Numbered from the stretch's first letter, positions 1 through 6,547 are shown. The stretch is 7,628 bases of DNA from Bacteroidales bacterium (GCA_029938185.1 JAOZVK010000276.1:1-7628), one strand, 5' to 3'. Program-made: numbers and translations. Notes: generated by a model not told the origin, from the letters alone.

Positions 1-27
1 TTTAATTTGCGATTGTTTTTTTAAAAA

Positions 28-171
28 AGAACTGTTTTTGTGAGTTCTGATGTTAGCTCACAAAAATATTTATGAGAAACGAAGCAAAGTCCGATAGGAC
101 GAAACTATTGTTAGCCCACAAAGATATTTGTGGGAAACTATTGTTAGCCCACAAAGATATTTGTGGGAAAC
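28..171. repeat. Cluster of five short hairpins with a 33-bp tandem duplication
   Basis: Five inverted repeats lie almost back to back. A is 28-33/43-48 (agaact / agttct). B is 57-64/69-76 (ctcacaaa / tttatgag, one mismatch on the plus strand). C is 89-92/97-100 (gtcc / ggac). D is 115-122/127-134 and E is 148-155/160-167 (both cccacaaa / tttgtggg, perfect). C, D and E share the loop gata; B has aata. B, D and E are preceded by tgttagc, and B to E are each followed by gaaac or aaac. D and E sit in an exact 33-bp tandem duplication (101-133 and 134-166). B is a diverged copy of D/E. No U-tract follows, so these are not standard terminators. Whether this is a structured RNA, a REP-like element or a protein-binding array cannot be settled from one window. 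Confidence 0.75.
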
Positions 172-341
172 GAAACAAAAACAAAAAATAAATAATTATG
201 AAAAGAAGATTTAATGATGCATACAATAAACTATAACTTTACAAAGTGTCGATTTTATACGATAACCTACTTTTATTGAATTAGGCTAAGAATTTGACTT
301 TTATAAAAATGTTGTAAATTATTAATCAAATTATTGTACCC

Positions 342-364
342 TTGAATAATTGAACCATTGAAAG
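342..364. repeat. Three short ttgaa-type direct repeats
   Basis: Three consecutive near-identical 7-8 nt units, ttgaataa, ttgaacca and ttgaaag, occur just beyond the 3' end of the minus-strand gene that stops at 383. They resemble low-complexity spacer repeats. No function is visible. The rest of 172-382 shows nothing further that I can support. Confidence 0.4.
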
Positions 365-382
365 TATAATGTTAGAAGAGCT

Positions 383-1207
383 TTATTTTTTATCAAACAC
401 AATATTTAGGCATTTCCCTTTATATAGGTTTTGCTTCAATATTATAATAATTACATTTTTCAGTACAGATACTTTTCCAAGTCTAACAATTTTTTCATTA
501 CTATTGTTTATTACCCATACACTATTATCATTAAACCATTTATATCTTTTCTTTTTAACTGTAATTATTTTACCTCCCTTTACATTAAAAAAATAAAAAT
601 TATCTAAATGAGTTCTATAGTTTTCACCCTCTGGTGCTGATAACTTTGTAATATAGCTTTTTTGTTTACTTCCACTTTTGTATAACTCGCAAAAACAATT
701 ACCTTTAAATTTTTTCAATTCAATTTGAACAGAAGATGTATGGATAATTCTCCATCTTCGATTAATTTTTTTTGCAGTAAGTGTTACAAGAAAGCGTCCT
801 TTTTCAGTTACTTCATTTTTAGAAAGTTTATCAAATTCACTTGAGAATGTTACAACTCCAGTTTCGCCAACAACATGTGAGTTGTTTATATGATTTTTAT
901 TAATATTTGTTTTTAATTTATCTTTTGTTTGCTGTTCCAATATATGCAAATATCCATAATAATCAGTTTGGCTTACTTCTACCTTTCCTTTTAAACTAAT
1001 AAAAACAATACTGTGCTTAAAGCTCTTGTTTATATATTTAGTTACTGTGCCTATATCCTTTGTTTCAGGTAGTTTTGCTAATGAAGCCATATAGTTATTA
1101 GCAGTAATTTCAAGGTCTCTCTTATCGCTAAATTGTCCTTGTTGTGATAACAAATTCAAATTTTTGAAGAATAAAAATGAAATTATTAAAAATATTTTCC
1201 AATTCAT
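383..1207 (-). CDS. Secreted protein with probable NTF2-like domain, function unknown
   Basis: This encodes 274 residues, starting at ATG 1207 and ending in TAA at 383. Residues 1-22 look like an export signal: Lys4, then a hydrophobic run, then a possible cleavage near Ser21-Gln22. The mature protein is therefore predicted to be periplasmic or outer-surface. Residues about 32-165 have the pattern of an NTF2/SnoaL-like fold: a helical start (TANNYMASLAKL), a long central region, then strands GVVTFSSEF and GRFLVTLTAKK and the closing RRWRIIHTSSVQIEL, resembling the R-W-x-I-x-H-x-S end seen in DUF4440/SnoaL-type proteins. Residues about 168-270 are a second lysine-rich, strand-forming region with Cys171 and Cys173 that I do not recognise. 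No catalytic residues can be named. The start is supported by the signal peptide beginning at the first Met. It lies 584 bp downstream of the co-oriented CHAT gene, so a shared transcript is possible but not shown. The NTF2-like call rests on pattern only and is moderate to low in confidence; that the ORF is a real gene is well supported. Confidence 0.8.
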   Translation of the reverse strand: MNWKIFLIISFLFFKNLNLLSQQGQFSDKRDLEITANNYMASLAKLPETKDIGTVTKYINKSFKHSIVFISLKGKVEVSQTDYYGYLHILEQQTKDKLKTNINKNHINNSHVVGETGVVTFSSEFDKLSKNEVTEKGRFLVTLTAKKINRRWRIIHTSSVQIELKKFKGNCFCELYKSGSKQKSYITKLSAPEGENYRTHLDNFYFFNVKGGKIITVKKKRYKWFNDNSVWVINNSNEKIVRLGKVSVLKNVIIIILKQNLYKGKCLNIVFDKK

Positions 1208-1791
1208 AATATAAATAAATTTTTTTGGCTTTTTGAGCCTTTTTTACATTGCTTATACTTAAATAATTTTGTTTATAAATAAACTCTAAAAGCCTAAATT
1301 ATTATATATGCATCTATCTAAAAAGTTTTTACCTTAATTTAGTAAAAAAAACTTACTTTTTGAAATACAGCTAATTATACATCAAGCGAAAAATGTCAAT
1401 AAATAACTTGTAGACTTTAATTATGTAAATATAGTAAAATAAAAATGAATGCCGAACAAAAAATCAATAATTAAAATCAATAACTATGGAAAGGGTTTTT
1501 GTTTTGTACGACATTCAACTATTTAACGTGTTTTTCATAAAAAAAATTATATTATTTTTAAATTACTATGTTTATTTGTTTAAAGACGATTCTCCTAACA
1601 GCTAATACTATTGTTTTCAATTGCTTGTAATTGATTTTCGCATAAATACGAGCTTAAAAAGTAGCTAATTTAAAACTGTTAGCAATTTTTAGCTAAGGTC
1701 TTCGACCTATTTAATGTGGCTTATGCGTTTTTACATACTGCTGTTATATAGCTAATTGCAAAAACCTAAATGCCGAAAAACTTTTGTTATA
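1208..1791. other. 584-bp non-coding stretch with degenerate repeat fragments
   Basis: No credible gene was found on either strand. The stretch contains four copies of agctaat (1369, 1600, 1663, 1750; three extend to agctaatt), a small hairpin aggtc-ttc-gacct at 1696-1708, another ttagc/gctaa inverted pair at 1680-1684/1692-1696, and one copy each of two interspersed repeats annotated separately (1707-1726 and 1768-1800). It could be decayed sequence or a long 3'/5' untranslated region between two co-oriented genes. No tRNA, riboswitch or clear terminator was recognised. Confidence 0.5.
1707..1726 (+). repeat. 20-nt interspersed motif, copy 1
   Basis: This stretch matches the reverse complement of 4960-4979 at 19 of 20 positions. 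The core is ttaatgtggcttatgc here and ttaatgttgcttatgc in the other copy. It follows directly on the 1696-1708 hairpin, overlapping it by two bases, and lies 66-85 nt past the CHAT stop codon. A third, gapped copy is at 6523-6547. Function unknown. Confidence 0.5.
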
Positions 1792-1800
1792 CTACTTACC
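1768..1800 (-). repeat. 33-nt gene-3'-end repeat, copy at the end of the CHAT gene
   Basis: Read on the minus strand, this matches plus-strand 7552-7584 at about 28 of 33 positions, with a core of 19/20 (acaaaagtttttcggcattt here). It overlaps the last two sense codons and the TAG stop of the CHAT gene and runs into its 3' flank. The other copy begins 38 nt after the stop of the FabK-like gene, in the same orientation relative to its gene. There is no GC-rich stem, so it is not a standard intrinsic terminator. Confidence 0.5.
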
Positions 1801-4680
1801 AATTAGTATAAATGGTGACCAGAAATACGGATGAGCAAATTTCCCTCCTTTTTTAATCATATCTAATTTTGATGTTCTAAAAGGTTTTGTGAAGTTTTTT
1901 CTATTTTTTTCGTTTGTTAATAAATTTTCATAAAAATCAATCATTAAATCCGATGTTGATTTATCGGCAACTTGCCAAAGTGATACAATAATATTTTTAG
2001 TTCCGGCATATAACAAAGCTCTAGTTAAGCCAATAACTCCTTCGCCTTTTGATATTTTGCCAAGACCAGTTTCGCAAGCAGATAATACTACTAAATCAGA
2101 ATTTAATTCAAGATTATATATTTCGCCTGAAAATAAAATTCCATCATTGCCCCCTAATGTATCCTGAGCCAATAATATACCTGATAGTTCTGGTTTTTTT
2201 GAGTTTACAAATCCATGAGTTGCAAAGTGTAAATATCTATAATCTTTTAAAATTCCCGACTTTACAAATTTTTCATTTGTTTTGGCATGGCATTTTACAT
2301 CTGCTTTTAATCTTTTTTTATTAAATTTTTTATGTATCGAATTTACTTCATTTTCTGATGCAGGTAAAGGTGTAATATGTGTGCTATTCAAAAATGCTCT
2401 TGTATCAAAACTTTGTGATGATTTATGAGAAATTCCTCGCGCACCATTTGAAACTTTATTGGTTGTTTTGCTTGTAAATACAGGGGCTAGTGCTAACCAT
2501 TCTTTAATATAATTAACTTTAACATTTGATTTTTCTTCAAAAGTGTGGTAAAACAAGTTTGATGAATATGTGTAACTAATGCCATATTTTTTTATCAAAT
2601 ATGGGTAATTTTCAAATTTGTTAATCTTACCTTTATATTCTTCAGTAAATAAAGTTTCAAAAGGAATTATTCCTAATACTCCATCGGGAACAATAATTAT
2701 ATTTTTAATATTTTCGTTTAAAGGTTTAGGGAATAGTTGTTTATATATTTTATATGCCAATTTTTGATATGTTTTAACACCTTTTTTGCTGTGTCCCGAA
2801 ATAATCATAGCTCGAAGTTGTTTTATATCATTATTTAAACTTTTTATTTTTTCGACTGTTTCAATATACATTGTATCTTTAGTTATTGTAAAAATAAAAA
2901 TTTTGTTTTCTCCTATAAAATAACTTCTTAGTGCATTATTTTTGTTTAAAATAGTTTTTATTTTTAAAGTAGATGTTGTATGATAGCTATATTTAAACTT
3001 ATAATATTTCGAATATTTTTTCTCTAAACTCGAAATTAGCTTATCATACGCTCTATTTGTCTGGAATAATTTATCCGAAAGTGTATCGTTTTCTTGTTCG
3101 TAAGGAAGTACGGCTATCTGTTTTTCAAACTCTGATATTTTAATTTTATACCCTTTACTGATTGCTTGAACAGAATCGGGAATACTGGCAAATTTTTGCG
3201 CTTCGATTTCGGCTAATGCACCTAATAATGAACCACCTTTATTTTTTTCGGAAGCATAAAATGATTGAAATAAATATTTATCCCTTTTAGTAATATTATA
3301 TATCTTATAACAAACACTTACAGCTCTTTCATAAATACTTGTTGCTTTTTTGCCTATTGCAATTTTATCATCTATTTTTTTATATGAGCGTCTAATTTTA
3401 TTTATTAGATTATCGCATAGTTGAACCGTCTGAAGAGCTATTTTAAGGTCTTGATTGTTTTTTGTTAAAACATATCTTTGTTCCAATACATCTGCCTTTG
3501 CTTGGAGCGAAGCTAACAAAATATTTTGATTATAGTAGCTAACTAATACTGGTTTTTTATAAACATTTAAACTGTCGTTAAAGTATTTGAGATTTGCAGC
3601 AATACTTTTTTGATAAAATAAAAGTGCTTTTGCCAGATTGTTTTCATTTTTATAAGTATTTCCTAAACAATACAATAATTCAGCAACCGAAGGGTGTTTT
3701 AATTTAAATATTTTTTCATTAATTTTCAGTGATTTTGCATAATATTTTTGAGCTCTTTTATTTTCATTTAAACCTATAAAGCTATCTCCAATCCCTTTGT
3801 ATGTTTGAGCAAACTCTGAGCTTGTTTTTTTAAAAAATTTCCTTCTTATTTTTAATACTTTTAACCAATAATTCATAGCCATTCTATATTGTTGTTTTTC
3901 GTTATAGGCGTTTGCAATATTATAATATGAAATAGCTAAATCAGGGTGGTCATCAGTGTAATAACTTAATTTTATATTTAATGACATATCAAAATAGTAC
4001 AAAGCAAAATCGGGATCGCCAGTTACATTATATATACTTCCTATTCTATCGTATGAGTTACAAAATTCGGGACTATTTTCTTCATAAATAAACTTTTTTA
4101 GCCTATAAGCTTTTTTATAGTATTCGAGCGATAATGTATATTCGCCACGCATTTTATAAGCATCTCCCATTCCGTTATATACTTTTACATAGTCTAATTT
4201 AGTTGTAACTTTTAGATTATTTAAAATTTTTATAGCTTTTTTATATTTTTTTATCGAAGTATAATATTTCCCTTTTATAAAATATGCAAAAGCCATATTC
4301 GTAAAAATATTAACAGTTTGTATATTTTCTTTATCAATTTTTTCATTGCATAATTTTTGTGTTTTTTTTAACAAATTTATTGATTTTGCATACTCTGATT
4401 GACGGCTATATATATTTGCCAACTTGCAACTGCTTTCTATTTGTTTTTTTATATTACCAGTTATTTTATATATTTCTATTACCTTTTTAAAGCTTATTTC
4501 TGCACTATCAAAATTGTATTTCTCAGAATACTTTAATGCTTTATTATAAAATTTTTGACCTAGTATATTATCTTTTATTTGAGCTTTAGAATTGATAAAT
4601 ACATTAATAATGATAATAAACATTAATAGGTATTTTATTTTTATATATTCGCTTAAAATTATTTTTTTATTTTTATTCAT
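1792..4680 (-). CDS. Secreted TPR-CHAT domain protein (caspase-like putative cysteine peptidase)
   Basis: This encodes 962 residues from ATG 4680. The frame stays open upstream to a TTG at 4755, but that start would place 25 polar residues ahead of the export signal and overlaps a candidate -35 box, so ATG 4680 is preferred. Residues 1-33 are a signal peptide: a basic n-region, hydrophobic core about 17-30, and SKA|Q cleavage at 33/34. This predicts action outside the cytoplasm. Eight kinesin-light-chain-like TPRs start near residues 40, 82, 123, 165, 207, 249, 291 and 333, mostly at exact 42-residue spacing. A helical linker (about 380-570) follows, then the CHAT domain (about 575-962) with PDGVLGIIPFETL (665-677), LPASENEV (772-779), catalytic His822 in HFATHG and Cys869 in SACETG, and a C-terminal HPYFWSPFILIG. 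The dyad is intact, so peptidase activity is plausible. CHAT is a caspase-related clan CD family, but substrates of exported members are not known to me. The TPR array probably binds a protein partner or substrate. The gene is divergent from mgtE. No truncation or frameshift is seen. Confidence 0.93.
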   Translation of the reverse strand: MNKNKKIILSEYIKIKYLLMFIIIINVFINSKAQIKDNILGQKFYNKALKYSEKYNFDSAEISFKKVIEIYKITGNIKKQIESSCKLANIYSRQSEYAKSINLLKKTQKLCNEKIDKENIQTVNIFTNMAFAYFIKGKYYTSIKKYKKAIKILNNLKVTTKLDYVKVYNGMGDAYKMRGEYTLSLEYYKKAYRLKKFIYEENSPEFCNSYDRIGSIYNVTGDPDFALYYFDMSLNIKLSYYTDDHPDLAISYYNIANAYNEKQQYRMAMNYWLKVLKIRRKFFKKTSSEFAQTYKGIGDSFIGLNENKRAQKYYAKSLKINEKIFKLKHPSVAELLYCLGNTYKNENNLAKALLFYQKSIAANLKYFNDSLNVYKKPVLVSYYNQNILLASLQAKADVLEQRYVLTKNNQDLKIALQTVQLCDNLINKIRRSYKKIDDKIAIGKKATSIYERAVSVCYKIYNITKRDKYLFQSFYASEKNKGGSLLGALAEIEAQKFASIPDSVQAISKGYKIKISEFEKQIAVLPYEQENDTLSDKLFQTNRAYDKLISSLEKKYSKYYKFKYSYHTTSTLKIKTILNKNNALRSYFIGENKIFIFTITKDTMYIETVEKIKSLNNDIKQLRAMIISGHSKKGVKTYQKLAYKIYKQLFPKPLNENIKNIIIVPDGVLGIIPFETLFTEEYKGKINKFENYPYLIKKYGISYTYSSNLFYHTFEEKSNVKVNYIKEWLALAPVFTSKTTNKVSNGARGISHKSSQSFDTRAFLNSTHITPLPASENEVNSIHKKFNKKRLKADVKCHAKTNEKFVKSGILKDYRYLHFATHGFVNSKKPELSGILLAQDTLGGNDGILFSGEIYNLELNSDLVVLSACETGLGKISKGEGVIGLTRALLYAGTKNIIVSLWQVADKSTSDLMIDFYENLLTNEKNRKNFTKPFRTSKLDMIKKGGKFAHPYFWSPFILIGK

Positions 4681-4726
4681 AATATTTTGTTTTTTATTAT
4701 ACAAATTAACACCTTTGATGTTATGT

Positions 4727-4755
4727 AATATATTGTTATGTTTATAAAATGTCAA
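4727..4755 (-). promoter_or_regulatory. Candidate sigma70-like promoter for the CHAT gene
   Basis: On the minus strand, TTGACA (4755-4750) is followed after exactly 17 nt by TATATT (4732-4727). Transcription would start near 4720, giving a roughly 40-nt leader before ATG 4680. The match is good for the enterobacterial consensus, but Bacteroidota RNA polymerase usually uses TTG/TAnnTTTG-type boxes and the region is very AT-rich, so a chance match is possible. Confidence 0.35.
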
Positions 4756-4885
4756 GTTTTATGTAATTATTATACAGGTATTTAAGCCATTCAGTATATA
4801 AACTGATATTGTCTGCTTTTTGTTATAATATTTTAGCTTTTTTTTATTTACACTTACAATTTAATTTATTTTATGAATATATATT

Positions 4886-4893
4886 TATATTTG
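4886..4893 (+). promoter_or_regulatory. mgtE: Candidate Bacteroidota -7 box (TAnnTTTG) for mgtE
   Basis: TATATTTG fits the TAnnTTTG -7 consensus of the Bacteroidota primary sigma factor. Transcription would begin near 4900, giving a leader of about 105 nt that includes the 4959-4990 hairpin. No TTG/TTTG -33 element is visible at the usual distance, which lowers confidence. Confidence 0.35.
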
Positions 4894-4958
4894 CATAACT
4901 ATTGTTTTAACAAAACTTTGTTCTATTTTTAGTATTGCTTACCAAAACTTTATACAAG

Positions 4959-4990
4959 GGCATAAGCAACATTAAATAGCACTTAGTGCC
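4959..4990 (+). promoter_or_regulatory. mgtE: Hairpin in the predicted mgtE leader, containing 20-nt motif copy 2
   Basis: ggcataag (4959-4966) pairs with cttagtgcc (4982-4990) with a single bulged base, closing 14 nt before the mgtE ATG. The left arm and loop (4960-4979) are the inverted copy of the 20-nt motif at 1707-1726. It could affect translation initiation or be a remnant of an interspersed repeat. No known riboswitch class was recognised. Confidence 0.4.
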
Positions 4991-5004
4991 TAAAAATTAA
5001 ACAT

Positions 5005-6363
5005 ATGCAATTCGATGTAACAAGAGAATATTTAGACAAATTAATAGATGTAATAGAAAAAAAGGATAGTAAAAAAGCCATTGAAATGATGGACGGACTT
5101 TTTGCTGCCGATATTGCCGAAGTATACGATGAACTTAATATTAAGCAAGCTCAATTTCTTTTTCTATTATTAGATGGCTCATTAGCAGCAGATGTTATTG
5201 CAGAACTTGAAGACGATGATAGAGAACGATTCTTAGAAGTCTTGCCAAGTGATGTAATTGCACAAAAATTTATACATCACATGGATACCGATGATGCAGC
5301 CGATGTAATGGCTGATTTATCAGAAGAAAAAAAAGACGAAGTACTCTCACATTTAAAAGATTTAGAACATGCCGGAGATATTGTTGATCTATTAAAATAC
5401 GATGAGGATACTGCTGGTGGTATGATGGCTAAAGAACTAATAACCATTAATATCAATTGGAATGTTGAAAAATGTATTGAAGAAATAAGAGTTCAGGCAG
5501 AAGAAATTGACGAAGTTTACTACGTGTATGTTGTTGATGATGATGATATACTTATAGGTACTTTGTCATTAAAAAGATTGATTTTGTCTAAGCATAATAC
5601 TTCTGTTTCTGATATTTATAATGATGACTTAATATCTGTTAGAGAAGATACGGACGACGAGGAGGTTGCAAATATAGCTGATAAATACGATTTGGTTTCC
5701 TTGCCAGTGGTTGATAGTATCGGCAGACTTAAAGGAAAAATTAGTATTGATGATGTTGTTGATATAATTCGCGAAGAAGCTGATAGAGATTATCAATTAG
5801 CTTCTGGTATTACTGATGATATAGAACCAACTGATAGCATTTTAACAATTACAAAAGCACGATTGCCATGGTTATTAATTGGAATGATTGGAGGTGTTTT
5901 AGGTGCTCAGGTTATAGGTATTTACGAAGGCGATTTGGCAAAGCATGCTGTAATGGCTTTTTTTATTCCACTAATTGCTGCAATGGGAGGAAATGTTGGA
6001 GTACAATCAGCATCTATTGTTGTACAAGGTCTTGCCAATGACTCGCTGGGTATTGAAAGTACTGGTAGAAAAGTTTTTAAAGAATTTTCGGTCGCATTTA
6101 TCAATGGAACTGTTTGTGCTATAATTATTTTTTTATACAATCTGGTGTTTAGCAATTCACTGGCATTAACACTTACAGTAAGTTTATCACTATTTATTGT
6201 TATTATAATTGCATCAGTTTTTGGTACATTTGTACCACTTGCCCTACACCGATATAAAATAGACCCTGCTCTTGCAACGGGACCTTTTATTACTACAATG
6301 AACGATATTGTTGGTTTATTTATATATTTAATTGCAGGAAGAATTATTTTTTCAATGTTTTAG
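5005..6363 (+). CDS. mgtE: Magnesium transporter MgtE
   Basis: The 452-residue inner-membrane Mg2+ channel/transporter is of normal family length. Residues about 5-130 form the acidic superhelical MgtE N domain (AADVIAELEDDDRERFLEVL; DTDDAADVMADL). DTAGGMM (135-141) leads into paired CBS domains at about 142-200 and 205-258, a connecting plug helix (about 259-284) and a five-helix membrane domain (about 286-452). In the pore region GGNVGVQS (328-335) and TTMNDIVG are present. Asp434 sits where the family's Mg2+-selecting aspartate (Asp432 in Thermus thermophilus) lies. In known MgtE proteins the N and CBS domains sense cytoplasmic Mg2+ and close the pore when it is high; the acidic residues needed for this look retained. 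The ATG at 5005 has no Shine-Dalgarno sequence, only an A/T-rich leader, and the encoded N-terminus fits the family. It is divergent from the CHAT gene and 211 bp ahead of the FabK-like gene. Nothing is truncated. Confidence 0.97.
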   Translation: MQFDVTREYLDKLIDVIEKKDSKKAIEMMDGLFAADIAEVYDELNIKQAQFLFLLLDGSLAADVIAELEDDDRERFLEVLPSDVIAQKFIHHMDTDDAADVMADLSEEKKDEVLSHLKDLEHAGDIVDLLKYDEDTAGGMMAKELITININWNVEKCIEEIRVQAEEIDEVYYVYVVDDDDILIGTLSLKRLILSKHNTSVSDIYNDDLISVREDTDDEEVANIADKYDLVSLPVVDSIGRLKGKISIDDVVDIIREEADRDYQLASGITDDIEPTDSILTITKARLPWLLIGMIGGVLGAQVIGIYEGDLAKHAVMAFFIPLIAAMGGNVGVQSASIVVQGLANDSLGIESTGRKVFKEFSVAFINGTVCAIIIFLYNLVFSNSLALTLTVSLSLFIVIIIASVFGTFVPLALHRYKIDPALATGPFITTMNDIVGLFIYLIAGRIIFSMF

Positions 6364-6418
6364 GTCTTCTACCTTTTGGCTACCCACATAAGATTGAACA
6401 GTTTTGTTTTTCAAGTGG

Positions 6419-6499
6419 TTTTAACCATAAAGTCAAAGTGAACCTTTGCAGAACTTTGTGAAACTTTGCGTTAAACTTTGCGAAACTTTGTGGTTAAAA
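6419..6499 (+). repeat. 81-nt hairpin element containing five aaactttgYg decamers
   Basis: Arms 6419-6433 and 6485-6499 form a 15-bp inverted repeat in which the only non-Watson-Crick pair is T6428-G6490, a G-U wobble in plus-strand RNA and a C-A mismatch on the other strand. Between and into the right arm are five related decamers: 6441-6450, 6451-6460, 6461-6470, 6473-6482 and 6483-6492 (consensus aaactttgYg). It sits in the spacer between mgtE and the FabK-like gene and has no U-tract after it, so it is not a typical intrinsic terminator. It could slow decay or processing of an mgtE transcript, or be an interspersed repeat. Confidence 0.7.
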
Positions 6500-6522
6500 A
6501 GCGTCTAACATAAAACTGGTAG

Positions 6523-6547
6523 CCTATCTTTTTAATGTTGCTTTAGC
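6523..6547 (+). repeat. 20-nt interspersed motif, diverged copy 3
   Basis: This copy contains tttaatgttgctt and ends in tagc, resembling the motif at 1707-1726 and, inverted, at 4960-4979, but with a 4-nt insertion after cctat and a small shift near the end. It lies 28-52 nt before the FabK-like start codon. The weaker match makes common origin less certain. Confidence 0.3.

Larger units (their letters stand above)
4681..5004. other. 324-bp divergent intergenic region between the CHAT gene and mgtE
   Basis: It carries the candidate minus-strand promoter (4727-4755), a small inverted repeat tcagt/actga (4791-4795/4802-4806), a TAnnTTTG box on the plus strand (4886-4893), and a hairpin just before mgtE (4959-4990). 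I saw no M-box or other known Mg2+ riboswitch layout and no open reading frame worth calling. Confidence 0.5.

Noticed and set aside
28..171. CRISPR array
   Set aside because: The units are directly adjacent with no unique spacers of uniform length, and there are no cas genes in the window.
198..236. 12-codon open frame (MKRRFNDAYNKL)
   Set aside because: It is too short to support, has no promoter or ribosome-binding signal, and is a likely chance ORF.
369..596. 75-residue plus-strand open frame
   Set aside because: It lies antisense over the 3' end of the NTF2-like gene and has the low-complexity Phe/Leu/Ile composition expected of the reverse of an AT-rich, Lys/Asn-rich coding frame.
1227..1245. 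ggct-ttttg-agcc followed by Ts, terminator-like on the plus strand
   Set aside because: The stem is only 4 bp and no plus-strand gene ends upstream; on the minus strand it is in the leader of the NTF2-like gene with no U-tract after it.
1371..1399. TTGACA on the minus strand (1399-1394) as promoter of the NTF2-like gene
   Set aside because: No acceptable -10 box lies at 16-18 nt, and the position is about 190 nt from the start codon.
2049..2324. 91-residue plus-strand open frame
   Set aside because: It is antisense shadow within the CHAT catalytic domain, which is strongly conserved on the minus strand.
6362..6378. aggt-cttct-acct-ttt as an mgtE terminator
   Set aside because: The 4-bp stem with a short T-run is too weak, and it overlaps the stop codon.
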